Assembly (NCBI RefSeq): GCF_016429195.1
Contig: NZ_JAELUF010000017.1
Coordinates: forward strand, 1-48,758
Direction: 5' to 3'
From: Brevundimonas sp. ASV9
Lineage (GTDB): Bacteria > Pseudomonadota > Alphaproteobacteria > Caulobacterales > Caulobacteraceae
DNA: 48,758 bases
The notes beneath the pieces are model-generated. The model did no database searches and was not told where the DNA came from. It worked only from the letters and a program-made list of their open reading frames with translations. Shown one piece after another: positions 41,666 to 48,758 of the stretch (position 1 is its first letter; each line of letters begins with the position of its first letter). Both the position numbers and the translations under genes were made by a program.

Positions 41666-41678
41666 CTCATTGTGTCAA
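41650..41678 (-). promoter_or_regulatory. Sigma-70-type promoter of the MarR/S41 operon
   Basis: On the minus strand TTGACA (41678-41673) is followed by a 17-bp spacer and TATATA (41655-41650). The ATG begins 7 bp after the -10 element, so transcription probably starts at or within a base or two of the ATG, with no leader. Both hexamers are near consensus and the -10 lies inside the palindrome. Confidence 0.75.
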
Positions 41679-41913
41679 ATCCCCCGCGTTCGAAAATGTC
41701 GGCGCATGACTTGGCTGGTTCAGGATGTGCGCCAACAAAAGACATTGGAGCCGGGCCGCGTACAAAGCACTCAAACAAACGTCGCACACTGCCTTTTGTA
41801 AGCTTTGCTCACGCTGTCCTCGCCCCATCCGCGCCGGCGGCGGACGACCGCACCTCGCAGCGATGACGATGTGGGCTGTAAGCTGAGGTCGTGCGTCCGG
41901 ACAGCTGCTCCGT

Positions 41914-42303
41914 TCACGATCGCGCGAATATCGTGACGCCGGAGATGCAACCGTCTTCTACGGTCAGCACTGTCAGCACGTCTGTTTCATCGACGCCTCT
42001 GAGACGGGTGACCACCGCGACCTCATTAACGGTCGCTGTCATACCGGTGACGACCGGATATTGATTTGGATGGGCGTTCGGCTTCAGCCGCTCATAGAAG
42101 TCCGTGTCCGTGATCGTCTCGTTTCGATACCGCCAAAGCGCTCCAGGCCGGGTCACCCATTTGATCGGGTCGGCATCACGCTCCACCAGACCCTGCACAT
42201 AGGCGCGTGCCGCTTCGGCCGGCGTTCTGGTACGCGCGGGACCGCCGCTCTGGCAGGAGCCATACTGGAGGAGAGCCATCGCAAGGGCGGTCGTCACGGA
42301 CAT
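41914..42303 (-). CDS. Exported protein of unknown function
   Basis: 129 residues. A short hydrophobic start (VTTALAMALLQYGSC) may be a weak signal or lipoprotein signal with Cys17. The rest (TPAEAARAYVQGLVERDADP, WRYRNETITDTDFYERLKPN, YPVVTGMTATVNEVAVVTRL) reads like a small mixed alpha/beta, possibly NTF2-like, domain. No family is recognised. It stands on the minus strand 138 bp downstream of the zinc-ribbon gene and is perhaps a late member of the same transcription unit. Confidence 0.55.
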   Translation of the reverse strand: MSVTTALAMALLQYGSCQSGGPARTRTPAEAARAYVQGLVERDADPIKWVTRPGALWRYRNETITDTDFYERLKPNAHPNQYPVVTGMTATVNEVAVVTRLRGVDETDVLTVLTVEDGCISGVTIFARS

Positions 42304-42441
42304 CCTCGAGACTCCAGACGGTTCTGTTTCACGGTAAAATCTCCCTCTGACCGGTCTGCCCAGTCCAGGAGGCGTTGGGCTGATGTCGATCCAGCGGCCG
42401 CCGCCTCATTGCAAAGTTTCGGCCGCCACAGGACCACGCCC

Positions 42442-42801
42442 TCAATCCTCGTCCGGCTCGAACAGATCGATGTAGCGCCCCTCGATCGCGCCCCACTGCT
42501 TTTCGAGTGCCGGCAGGTCAGAGACACCCCGCCAAGCGCCCGTCTGATAGATTTCCGGTATGAGGTCGCGGCTTGGATCGACACCTTCGGCTTCGAGCGC
42601 GTCGAACCAGCGGTCGCGTTGCGATTCCGGCAGGGCGTCGCCGCACCAGGGACAGAAAAAGAGTTGCTGTTTGGCGTCACCGGCGACCAGCCAATAGACA
42701 TCGAAACGCGGATCGTAGCGCACACTGCCCCAGTTGTTCTGCGGATGGCGCGCCATATGATCGGCATGACAGAGCCGCGTATCATTCTCCTGGCCGCTCA
42801 T
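42442..42801 (-). CDS. DUF6980-like zinc-ribbon protein
   Basis: 119 residues without an export signal. The pattern LCHADHMARHPQNN...VRYDPRFDVYWL...FFCPWCGDALPESQRDRWFDALEAEGVDP resembles small DUF6980-type proteins: Cys50-x-x-Cys53 in CPWCG and an upstream Cys11/His pair that could complete a zinc site. The function of that family is unknown to me. It overlaps the lipoprotein gene upstream by ATGA, which makes it the fourth gene of the CHAT operon. It is the only clearly cytoplasmic product of that operon. Confidence 0.65.
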   Translation of the reverse strand: MSGQENDTRLCHADHMARHPQNNWGSVRYDPRFDVYWLVAGDAKQQLFFCPWCGDALPESQRDRWFDALEAEGVDPSRDLIPEIYQTGAWRGVSDLPALEKQWGAIEGRYIDLFEPDED

Positions 42802-44045
42802 GGCAGGGCGACGCAGCGGTCGCTCCGCCAGTCCGCCGCCTCCTGTTCCTGCGGTTCGTCATAGCGGCTCGCAAAAACCGCCTCGCGCTCCCCGGCCGCC
42901 GACCGCGTCAATCCGGGTACGGACTCTTCGTATCGCCTGCGGTAGATCTTCAGCGTCTCGGTTTCATGCGCTGCGAACAGGCGGAGATCGGCGTCGGTCC
43001 AGTCCGTCGCGTGACGCCGCGCGACAGCCTTTGCCGCCGCCAGGCAGTCTAGCCAGGTTTCTGAATTGGCGATCAGGCGGGGATGCCAATGCCCCTCCCC
43101 GCTGTCGCGCAGCGTCTGCGTCACCGGCTCCCAGGCATAGAAGCGCGTCGGACAGGCGGGCTTGTCCTGACACAGGTTCTCATCTCGCAGGCCGAACTCG
43201 GCGGGACCGGACGGACGCAGTTCCACCGCGTAGTTGGGGTTCTGCACGTTCAACGCCGTCACCCAGCGGTCCCCAACGCTGACCAGCACGGTCACACCCA
43301 GCGCCGGCATGGCGATCGTCTCATCCAAGGCGGAATGGCAGCGGGTATAGGGGGATCCGACGATCCAGTCGCGGCGTCCGTCGCCGTTCAGGTCGGGACT
43401 GGTCACGGCCGGATATTCCCCCGCGTCTACAAGTCCGTTCGCTTGACGACACAGAGCCATGCGCCGGTCGATTTCAGTCGCCACGGCTTCGGGATAGGGT
43501 TCGGGCTCGATCGGCTGGAACAGAGGACCGACGAGATAGCCAGAGCCCTCGCGATTGAAGGCCTCGTCTAATCGGCCGCGCGCCTCATTCCAGACAAGGC
43601 GGCGCAGACAGGGCTCCGAACCCGTCGCACCGCAGTTGACGCCGTGAATATCGATATCCAGCACGGCCGGCGCGCCAGGCGTCAAACGCCAGTCGAGAAC
43701 CTGCTCGCTGAACACCAGGATGTGGCGACCCTCCCTGGAAACCCACAGTTCCTTGGTGCATCCCCCCGTGCCGCACCAGCCGCCGTCGCCCGTCTTCTCA
43801 TAGTCGATGACCCAGTCGTCGCCGGACGCACTGACCGACGTCGGAGAGGCAAGACGCGCCACGGCCATCGGGCCTGAGGGCTCATTCATCGCGCGCAGCG
43901 AGTTTCTGACAGACGATGACACATCGTCAGGCAGTCGGGTCGCGCACGCGCTGAGCGTCATCGAAGCGCCGACAAGGACGCCGAGCGTCCGGAGGGCGTA
44001 CGCGCCCCCCCGCCTGGCGAGCCCAGCACCGATACGAGGGCGCAC
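42798..44045 (-). CDS. Lipoprotein with a calcium-binding-like repeat, CHAT operon
   Basis: 415 residues. A long basic start is followed by a hydrophobic stretch and a lipobox LSAC at Cys34, giving a lipid-anchored envelope protein. The middle holds YPAVTSPDLNGDGRRDWIVGSPYTRCH, an FG-GAP/EF-hand-like DxNxDGxxD loop, plus paired cysteines (GGWCGTGGCTKEL, NCGATGSEPCLRR). The C-terminal part has no recognised domain. The start is GTG at 44045, 3 bp after the Sel1 gene stop. Function unknown; the context suggests an envelope partner of the CHAT and Sel1 proteins. Confidence 0.7.
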   Translation of the reverse strand: MRPRIGAGLARRGGAYALRTLGVLVGASMTLSACATRLPDDVSSSVRNSLRAMNEPSGPMAVARLASPTSVSASGDDWVIDYEKTGDGGWCGTGGCTKELWVSREGRHILVFSEQVLDWRLTPGAPAVLDIDIHGVNCGATGSEPCLRRLVWNEARGRLDEAFNREGSGYLVGPLFQPIEPEPYPEAVATEIDRRMALCRQANGLVDAGEYPAVTSPDLNGDGRRDWIVGSPYTRCHSALDETIAMPALGVTVLVSVGDRWVTALNVQNPNYAVELRPSGPAEFGLRDENLCQDKPACPTRFYAWEPVTQTLRDSGEGHWHPRLIANSETWLDCLAAAKAVARRHATDWTDADLRLFAAHETETLKIYRRRYEESVPGLTRSAAGEREAVFASRYDEPQEQEAADWRSDRCVALP

Positions 44046-44048
44046 TGT

Positions 44049-45314
44049 CTATGTCCCCCGTCCGGTCGGGCGAGCGGTCTCGCCGACCCCGTCGAGCGGC
44101 GCGCGACCGATCACATAGCCGCCTGTCCGCACATCGATCATCGCCTCGATCGCTTCCGCATCTCCGGCTTCGGCTGCGCGGTTCCACCAGTAGATGGTAT
44201 CCTCCTCCTGCTCGGGGACGCCCAGGCCCTCGTTATAGAGATCGCCGAGAAGCTTCTGAGACTTCGCATCGCCCGCCACGGCGGCCTTGCGCACGATCGC
44301 CGCGCCGGCCGCTGGATCCTTGGGATAGCCCTTGCCCTGAACGAGCATCAGACCGTAGTTCCGCATGGAGTCCGCGTCCCCGCCGTCCGCGCCCTCCTTC
44401 AGCAGACGATATCCTTCGGCTTCCGAGCCGCCTCCGCGTCCGGTCAGGTAAAGACCCGCAAGCAGACCCTTTGATCCGGGCTCGCCCTGTTCCGCGGCCG
44501 CCTTCAGATATTTCACCGCCAGGACGTCATCCTGGGCGACTGTGTAGCCCATGACGTAAAGACTACCGACCAAGGCCTGAGCCCCCATCTCGCCAGCATC
44601 CGCCGCCGCGATCACCAGCGGCGAGGCGGCCTCTGGATCTTCGGACCAGAGGCTGAAGGCGTACTGCATCTGACCGAAACTGTTTCCGGCGTCCGAGGCC
44701 GCCTTCAGCCAGCGGCGCGCGTCCTGAGGCGCTGCAGGGCCGCCGATACCCTCCTTGAGGAAGAACCCGTAGTTGGCCTGGCTCTGGGCGTGGCCCGTGC
44801 GCGCCGCCTGGCCGAAGAGGCGCCGCGCCGCCGCATCGTCGCGCGGCACGCCTTCGAAGCCGGTGTAATAGATGCGCGCGAGATTATAGGCCGCGCCGCC
44901 GTCGCCTCCGTCCGCCGCTGCTGTCAGCCGCGCCAGCATCTGGGCCGTGGTCTCTTGCTTGCGGAAGGTGAAGGTGTAGCTGTCCACGACGCTATGGGGA
45001 CCGCCTGTCGCGGCGCTCGAGCCTCCGGCCCAGGTCGGCGCGCCCGACGACGGGGAGCCCGATCCAGTCGCCATGCCGGAGTTTGGTCCCTGGCGCGCCG
45101 CGTTGGCGGCGGTCTGCTGCTGGGCCAGGCTGCGATCCGCGCTCGCCTGATCGGCCCTGGCCGCCTCCTGACGCATCGACGCCATCTGCCTCTGCCGGTT
45201 CGCCTCATCCGTCTGCGGATCGGCCATCGCAGAGCCGGCGGCCAGCCCGATGGCCAGCCCCACAGACAGCCCCGCAGACAGGCCGCACAGCCGCCCCAAT
45301 CGCCTCGTCATCAT
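44049..45314 (-). CDS. Exported Sel1-repeat protein, CHAT operon
   Basis: 421 residues with a signal peptide (MMTRRLGRLCGLSAGLSVGL to ~AMAD) and about seven Sel1-type helical repeats, for example AAYNLARIYYTGFEGVPRDD, AQSQANYGFFLKEGIGGPAA, AQALVGSLYVMGYTVAQDD, GSKGLLAGLYLTGRGGG, SMRNYGLMLVQGKGYPKD, SQKLLGDLYNEGLGVPEQ. Sel1 repeats form solenoids for protein-protein contact. The strong site GGGGAGG six bases before ATG 45314 decides the start. It lies 66 bp after the CHAT gene and 3 bp before the lipoprotein gene. Confidence 0.88.
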   Translation of the reverse strand: MMTRRLGRLCGLSAGLSVGLAIGLAAGSAMADPQTDEANRQRQMASMRQEAARADQASADRSLAQQQTAANAARQGPNSGMATGSGSPSSGAPTWAGGSSAATGGPHSVVDSYTFTFRKQETTAQMLARLTAAADGGDGGAAYNLARIYYTGFEGVPRDDAAARRLFGQAARTGHAQSQANYGFFLKEGIGGPAAPQDARRWLKAASDAGNSFGQMQYAFSLWSEDPEAASPLVIAAADAGEMGAQALVGSLYVMGYTVAQDDVLAVKYLKAAAEQGEPGSKGLLAGLYLTGRGGGSEAEGYRLLKEGADGGDADSMRNYGLMLVQGKGYPKDPAAGAAIVRKAAVAGDAKSQKLLGDLYNEGLGVPEQEEDTIYWWNRAAEAGDAEAIEAMIDVRTGGYVIGRAPLDGVGETARPTGRGT

Positions 45315-45380
45315 CTTCATCCTCCCCTTTCCCACTCGAGGATGGACCGGGAGGGGGGCGGCGTCGTCTGACGATTGCCG

Positions 45381-46961
45381 TCAGCCGCCGTTGATCCGGA
45401 CTGCGCCGTCGCCGACGACGCTGAACGATGACCATTGGGAGGGGTGCGCGAACGACGGATCGGATCGGTCTTCCATCATTTCCAGGGCGGCCCGGTTGAG
45501 GGCTTCGGAGACGCCTTGCCGGTTGCGGCGGGCCAGGGCGATCGCACGGACCGAGAGCCGCTCGGCGACATCATCCCGGATGCGCCAGTTCGACACCATA
45601 AGCGCGCGCGCGCCGGCGTAGAAGAAGGCCCGCGACAGACTGTTCAGCCCCTGCGCCTGGGGATCGTCCCGACCGGTATCGCAGGCGCTCAGGATCACCA
45701 GATCGGCGTTCAGTCGCAGTCGGGCCGCCTCGCTCGCCGTCAGCAACCCATCGTCGCCATCTTGCGTGAGAGGCGACGGGGAGAGCACCAGGGCCGGCTC
45801 CTGCGCCGCCTCCGACCGCTCATCACGTCCGGGCAGGGCATGGGTGGCGAAGGCGATCACCGCAGCGCCGGACAGGTCTGCGCGCCGCACCGCCGCCTCG
45901 GTGGCCTCATTCCCCAGCCTGACCCCGCGGCGCGGACTGCCCAGAACACGCGCCAATCCCTCAAGCTCGCGCCGTGTGCCCGGCAACGGTGGAAGGGCTT
46001 TCGGTTGCGTTCCCTCCGGATAGGCCTTGGTATTCACGGCGCCGAAGCCGACGAATCCCCTCCCTTCCTCGCGCGTCGCGCGTCGGACGGCCTTGAGGCT
46101 GACGACGGCCGGCAGGAGGGCGAAGGCGTGCCGACGCTCGAACCAGGCCGTGGCGCGAAGGGCCTCCGGATCCCGATCATCGCCCGACGGCGCTGCGGTG
46201 ACTAGAACGCCCGGCGGGACGCTGCGAAGCGGGCCGTCGACGACCACATAGACAAGCCGGTGATCTGACAGGGTCGCCTCTAGCGGCCTCCACAGGGCGG
46301 TATAGAGCGCGGAGGCCGCCGCCCGGTCGAATCCACCAGCCGAGCGACCGGGTCTTGCGGCGTCGACGGCCCCGCGTCCACCTTCCGCGCGCAGTCCTGA
46401 CTGAAGCCTCAAGGCCGCCTGCTCGATCTCGCCCGCTGTCATGTCGGCGCGTCGCCAGACGGCGGTCTCATGAGTGACGGCCCACACATAGGCGCCGCGC
46501 TCGGTGGGAAGGATCAGCACGAGCGCCTCATGCGGACTCAGCAGAGCCTGGACCTGCGCGATAGTCAGGGGCGTCGGATCGGTCAGGCCGGCAAAGGCGG
46601 GGAAGGCCTGGTCCAGACGCTGTCGAAGGCCCGCCGCCTCCAGCGTCGCCTGTTCCAGATCGCCGGCGACGCCTCGGGCGCGCTCGGCCGCCTGAGCGCC
46701 CTGCGCCCGCAGGGACGCCAGGACAGTCTCGAGCGCGCGGCGCCGCGCCTCGGCTTCACGGTGGACTTCGAAGACCCGATTAAGGGATGGATCGGCGGCG
46801 GCGATCCTGGCCGCGCCGTCCGCCAGCGCGACGCCCGCGCCGGGAGCGCTCGCCAGTTGCGCATCTTCGAACGCCTGCTCTAGCGACGGCTGTGACTGGG
46901 CAAGGGCCGAGCCCACGCAGGACAGGCCGATGATCGCAGCCGCAATCCAAACTCTCACCAT
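45381..46961 (-). CDS. Exported CHAT-domain (caspase-like) protease
   Basis: 526 residues. A signal peptide (MVRVWIAAAIIGLSCVGSALAQ) is followed by a helical N-terminal region (to ~125) and the CHAT domain: EALVLILPTERGAYVWAV, LVYVVVDGPLRSVPPGVLV, catalytic His374 in AVIAFATHALPGRDE and catalytic Cys427 in LVILSACDTGRDDP. CHAT proteins are C14-like cysteine proteases, usually fused to TPR repeats. Here the TPRs lie in a separate divergent gene. ATG 46961 begins the signal, with GGGGGAAG upstream. It leads an operon with Sel1, lipoprotein and zinc-ribbon genes. Export of a caspase-like protease makes an envelope role likely; the substrate is unknown. Confidence 0.9.
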   Translation of the reverse strand: MVRVWIAAAIIGLSCVGSALAQSQPSLEQAFEDAQLASAPGAGVALADGAARIAAADPSLNRVFEVHREAEARRRALETVLASLRAQGAQAAERARGVAGDLEQATLEAAGLRQRLDQAFPAFAGLTDPTPLTIAQVQALLSPHEALVLILPTERGAYVWAVTHETAVWRRADMTAGEIEQAALRLQSGLRAEGGRGAVDAARPGRSAGGFDRAAASALYTALWRPLEATLSDHRLVYVVVDGPLRSVPPGVLVTAAPSGDDRDPEALRATAWFERRHAFALLPAVVSLKAVRRATREEGRGFVGFGAVNTKAYPEGTQPKALPPLPGTRRELEGLARVLGSPRRGVRLGNEATEAAVRRADLSGAAVIAFATHALPGRDERSEAAQEPALVLSPSPLTQDGDDGLLTASEAARLRLNADLVILSACDTGRDDPQAQGLNSLSRAFFYAGARALMVSNWRIRDDVAERLSVRAIALARRNRQGVSEALNRAALEMMEDRSDPSFAHPSQWSSFSVVGDGAVRINGG

Positions 46962-47005
46962 GTCTTCCCCCGGCGTTTCTGCGATCTTGCTTGACATCAC
47001 AGCGT

Positions 47006-47019
47006 ATGGCGAGCGCCAT
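47006..47019. promoter_or_regulatory. Palindrome between the CHAT and TPR genes
   Basis: ATGGCG-AG-CGCCAT lies in the 87-bp space between the divergent CHAT and TPR starts. A TTGACA at 46990-46995 precedes it on the plus strand, without a good -10. It could be a site controlling both genes. Confidence 0.35.
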
Positions 47020-47048
47020 TCCGCAACGACCAGGGGAAGCGCCGGAAA

Positions 47049-48589
47049 ATGCTGCGATTGATGACCATGCTTGCGCTGGGCGCAGCGTCCGCTGCGGCGG
47101 ACCCTGTCGTCACAGGCTCCCGGGACGCCATCCTCGCCGACATCCAGGCGGCGACCGTCGCGCGCGAGAGCGGCCGCCTCGACGACGCCTTTGCGGCGGC
47201 CGAACGCGCCATCGCCTCGGCCCGCGCCGTCCAGCCTGCTGACCCGGTGCTTCTATCCGACGCCCTTGTCGCCCGGTGCGACGCCATGGCCAACCGCCCC
47301 CAGCCCGACATCGCCGACTGCCTTGAAGCGCTGTCGCTGCGGGAGAAGGCGCTGCCCGCCGACGACCCCAAACTCCACAATCTTCGGATCCAGATCGCGG
47401 TTCACAAGATCATGGCCGGCAAACCGGTCGAGGCCCAGGCGGACATCGAAGCCGCGCTCGCCGGCCTCCGCCGTGCGCCGATGACGCCGACGATGCGGAC
47501 GGACATCGGCATGGCGATCGCCACTCTGGGCATGGCTCATCAGGCGCAGGATCGAAGACGAGACGCCGAAAGCGCCTATAGGGCGGCGATCGCCGAGTTG
47601 GCGGAGGCCGATGAAACCGGCCAGGGCTACCGGCCGCTGGTCTACAACTATCTGAGCATCCTGCTGCTGAACGAAGGTCGTCTGCTCGAGGCTCTTGCCG
47701 AGTCCGAACGGTCGGTGGAGATCCAGCGCGCCGCCGCGCCGCGGGGCGATCCGACTCTGATCGGCGCGCTCAGAGCGCTCGCCGCCGCCCAGCAGCGCGC
47801 CGGTCGTCTGGCGGACGCCGAGCGCACCCTCCGCGAGCAGCTGGCGCTGCTGGACGACCAGCAATCCCCCCAACCCTCCCTCAAGGCGAATGCGCTGGCT
47901 GGACTGGGTTCGCTCTATATCGACATGGGCCGGCCTGATCTGGCGCGACCGCTTCTGGACCAGGCGGTTGCGACCTATCACGAAGGGGGAGACGCCGGCC
48001 GGCGGTCCGCGACGACGGCGCAGGGCTATCTGGCCGATCTGGATCTGTCCTGGGGCGATCCGGCGACAGCCGTCTCCCGGCTCGAGACGGCGCTCAATGA
48101 TCTTGGCCTCGAAGTCTCAGGACAGCAGGGGCGTGCGGCGCTCCTGTCGCAACTGGCCCGGGCCCGTGAGGAGGCGGGCGATCCGGTCGGCGCCGAGCGC
48201 GACGCTGCTGCGGCCCTGGAAATTTACAAACGGATTGCACCGACTGCGCCCGCGATCTCCGGTCCGCTTCTCATCCTGGCGCGGGCGGATCTGCGTGACG
48301 GTCGGCTCGATCAGGCACAGGACCGACTTGACGCCGCCGTCATTGTCGCGCGCGCACGCCCCCTCTCCGCCCCGACCCGGATCGCGGCGGAAACAGCGCG
48401 GATCGATGTCGCCCTCTCCCAGCCGGGCCCGCTGTCGGCCGATCTGGCCAGCCTTGCCGATGAGGCGGCGCAAGGCGCGCAGGACCTGGTGCTGAGCTCA
48501 GCGCGGGCCGGTGTTCCGGCCCAGGGACTGGCGTCAACGACACGCGGCGCTTTCGTCAATCGCATAGAGGCGGCGTGGCGGCGCGAGGC
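47049..48589 (+). CDS. Exported TPR protein, 3' end missing
   Basis: About 513 real residues. A signal peptide (LRLMTMLALGAASAAADPVV) is followed by many TPR helix pairs: AATVARESGRLDDAFAAAERAIASARA, LYIDMGRPDLARPLLDQAVATY, LARAREEAGDPVGAERDAAAALEIYKRI, LARADLRDGRLDQAQDRLDAAV. The gene has no true stop in the window: from 48590 the sequence is adapter, and the apparent last 15 residues (CLLYTSDAADEYITV) are its translation. The real C-terminus is unknown and could even contain more domains. It faces away from the CHAT gene across 87 bp and is the likely TPR partner. Confidence 0.88.
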
Positions 48590-48666
48590 CTGTCTCTTAT
48601 ACACATCTGACGCTGCCGACGAATACATCACAGTGTAGATCTCGGTGGTCGCGGGATCATTATAAA
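48590..48666 (+). other. Illumina Nextera adapter sequence (artefact)
   Basis: CTGTCTCTTATACACATCT at 48590-48608 is the Nextera mosaic end, followed by GACGCTGCCGACGA, a 10-base index-like ATACATCACA, and GTGTAGATCTCGGTGGTCGC, the read-through of the P5 side adapter with a few base differences at its end. This is library sequence, not genome. Confidence 0.97.

Positions 48667-48758
<92 letters not shown>

Noticed and set aside
41140..41787. N-terminal extension of the S41 protease
   Set aside because: The frame is open but it runs through the MarR gene in another reading and lacks a domain. The signal peptide starts at 41139.

Overview
The window looks like a high-GC alphaproteobacterial contig, probably Caulobacteraceae (Brevundimonas/Caulobacter-like). 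That placement is inferred from gene style: many GTG starts, ATGA-coupled operons, envelope proteins with Ala-rich signal peptides, and a trb-type secretion locus of the kind found in alphaproteobacterial islands. No rRNA, tRNA, CRISPR array or intact transposase was seen. The right end is not genomic. From 48590 the sequence is Illumina Nextera adapter followed by a poly-G run, and the last gene is cut by it.

Layout. (1) 0.7-3.8 kb: an N-terminal remnant of a glycogen-debranching protein, an SDR oxidoreductase, and a convergent pair of a dihydrolipoyl-dehydrogenase-like flavoprotein and a SnoaL-like protein. (2) 4.4-7.4 kb: a tight MFS transporter / LacI regulator / inositol-monophosphatase-family operon behind a strong hairpin. 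(3) 7.9-13.5 kb: RidA and LysR divergent pair, an exported class-C beta-lactamase-like hydrolase with a TPR tail, a small membrane protein, a frameshifted HExxH protein and a GNAT acetyltransferase. (4) 13.7-18.9 kb: a patch visibly richer in A+T. It holds a membrane-spanning LuxR-type regulator, several orphan proteins, an islet of very small genes that includes a Cas2-like (SinR-family) protein, and a ~112-bp interspersed repeat in four copies plus one half copy. (5) 19.1-21 kb: an AraC regulator and a frameshifted CPBP membrane protease. (6) 21.5-31.7 kb: a compact minus-strand P-type type IV secretion operon, trbC-D-E-J-L-F-G-I, then a TraF-like peptidase, a lytic transglycosylase and three small proteins, two of them putative DNA-binding. 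It lacks trbB, traG and a relaxase in this window. (7) 32.2-34 kb: an exported orphan protein and a helix-turn-helix/PIN toxin-antitoxin pair whose toxin is frameshifted. (8) 34.3-41.6 kb: an M16 zinc protease divergent from an OmpR/histidine-kinase pair, then a MarR/S41-protease operon with a palindrome-embedded, probably leaderless promoter. (9) 41.9-48.6 kb: an exported CHAT (caspase-like) protease, Sel1-repeat protein, lipoprotein and zinc-ribbon protein in one operon, divergent from an exported TPR protein.

The most system-like unknown is the last block. Its protease and helical-repeat proteins all carry export signals, and the TPR and CHAT parts that often occur in one polypeptide are here separate and divergent. 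Five apparent single-base frameshifts (12.35, 16.98, 18.66, 20.10 and 33.62 kb) suggest either decay of accessory genes or local consensus errors, and read mapping would separate these.
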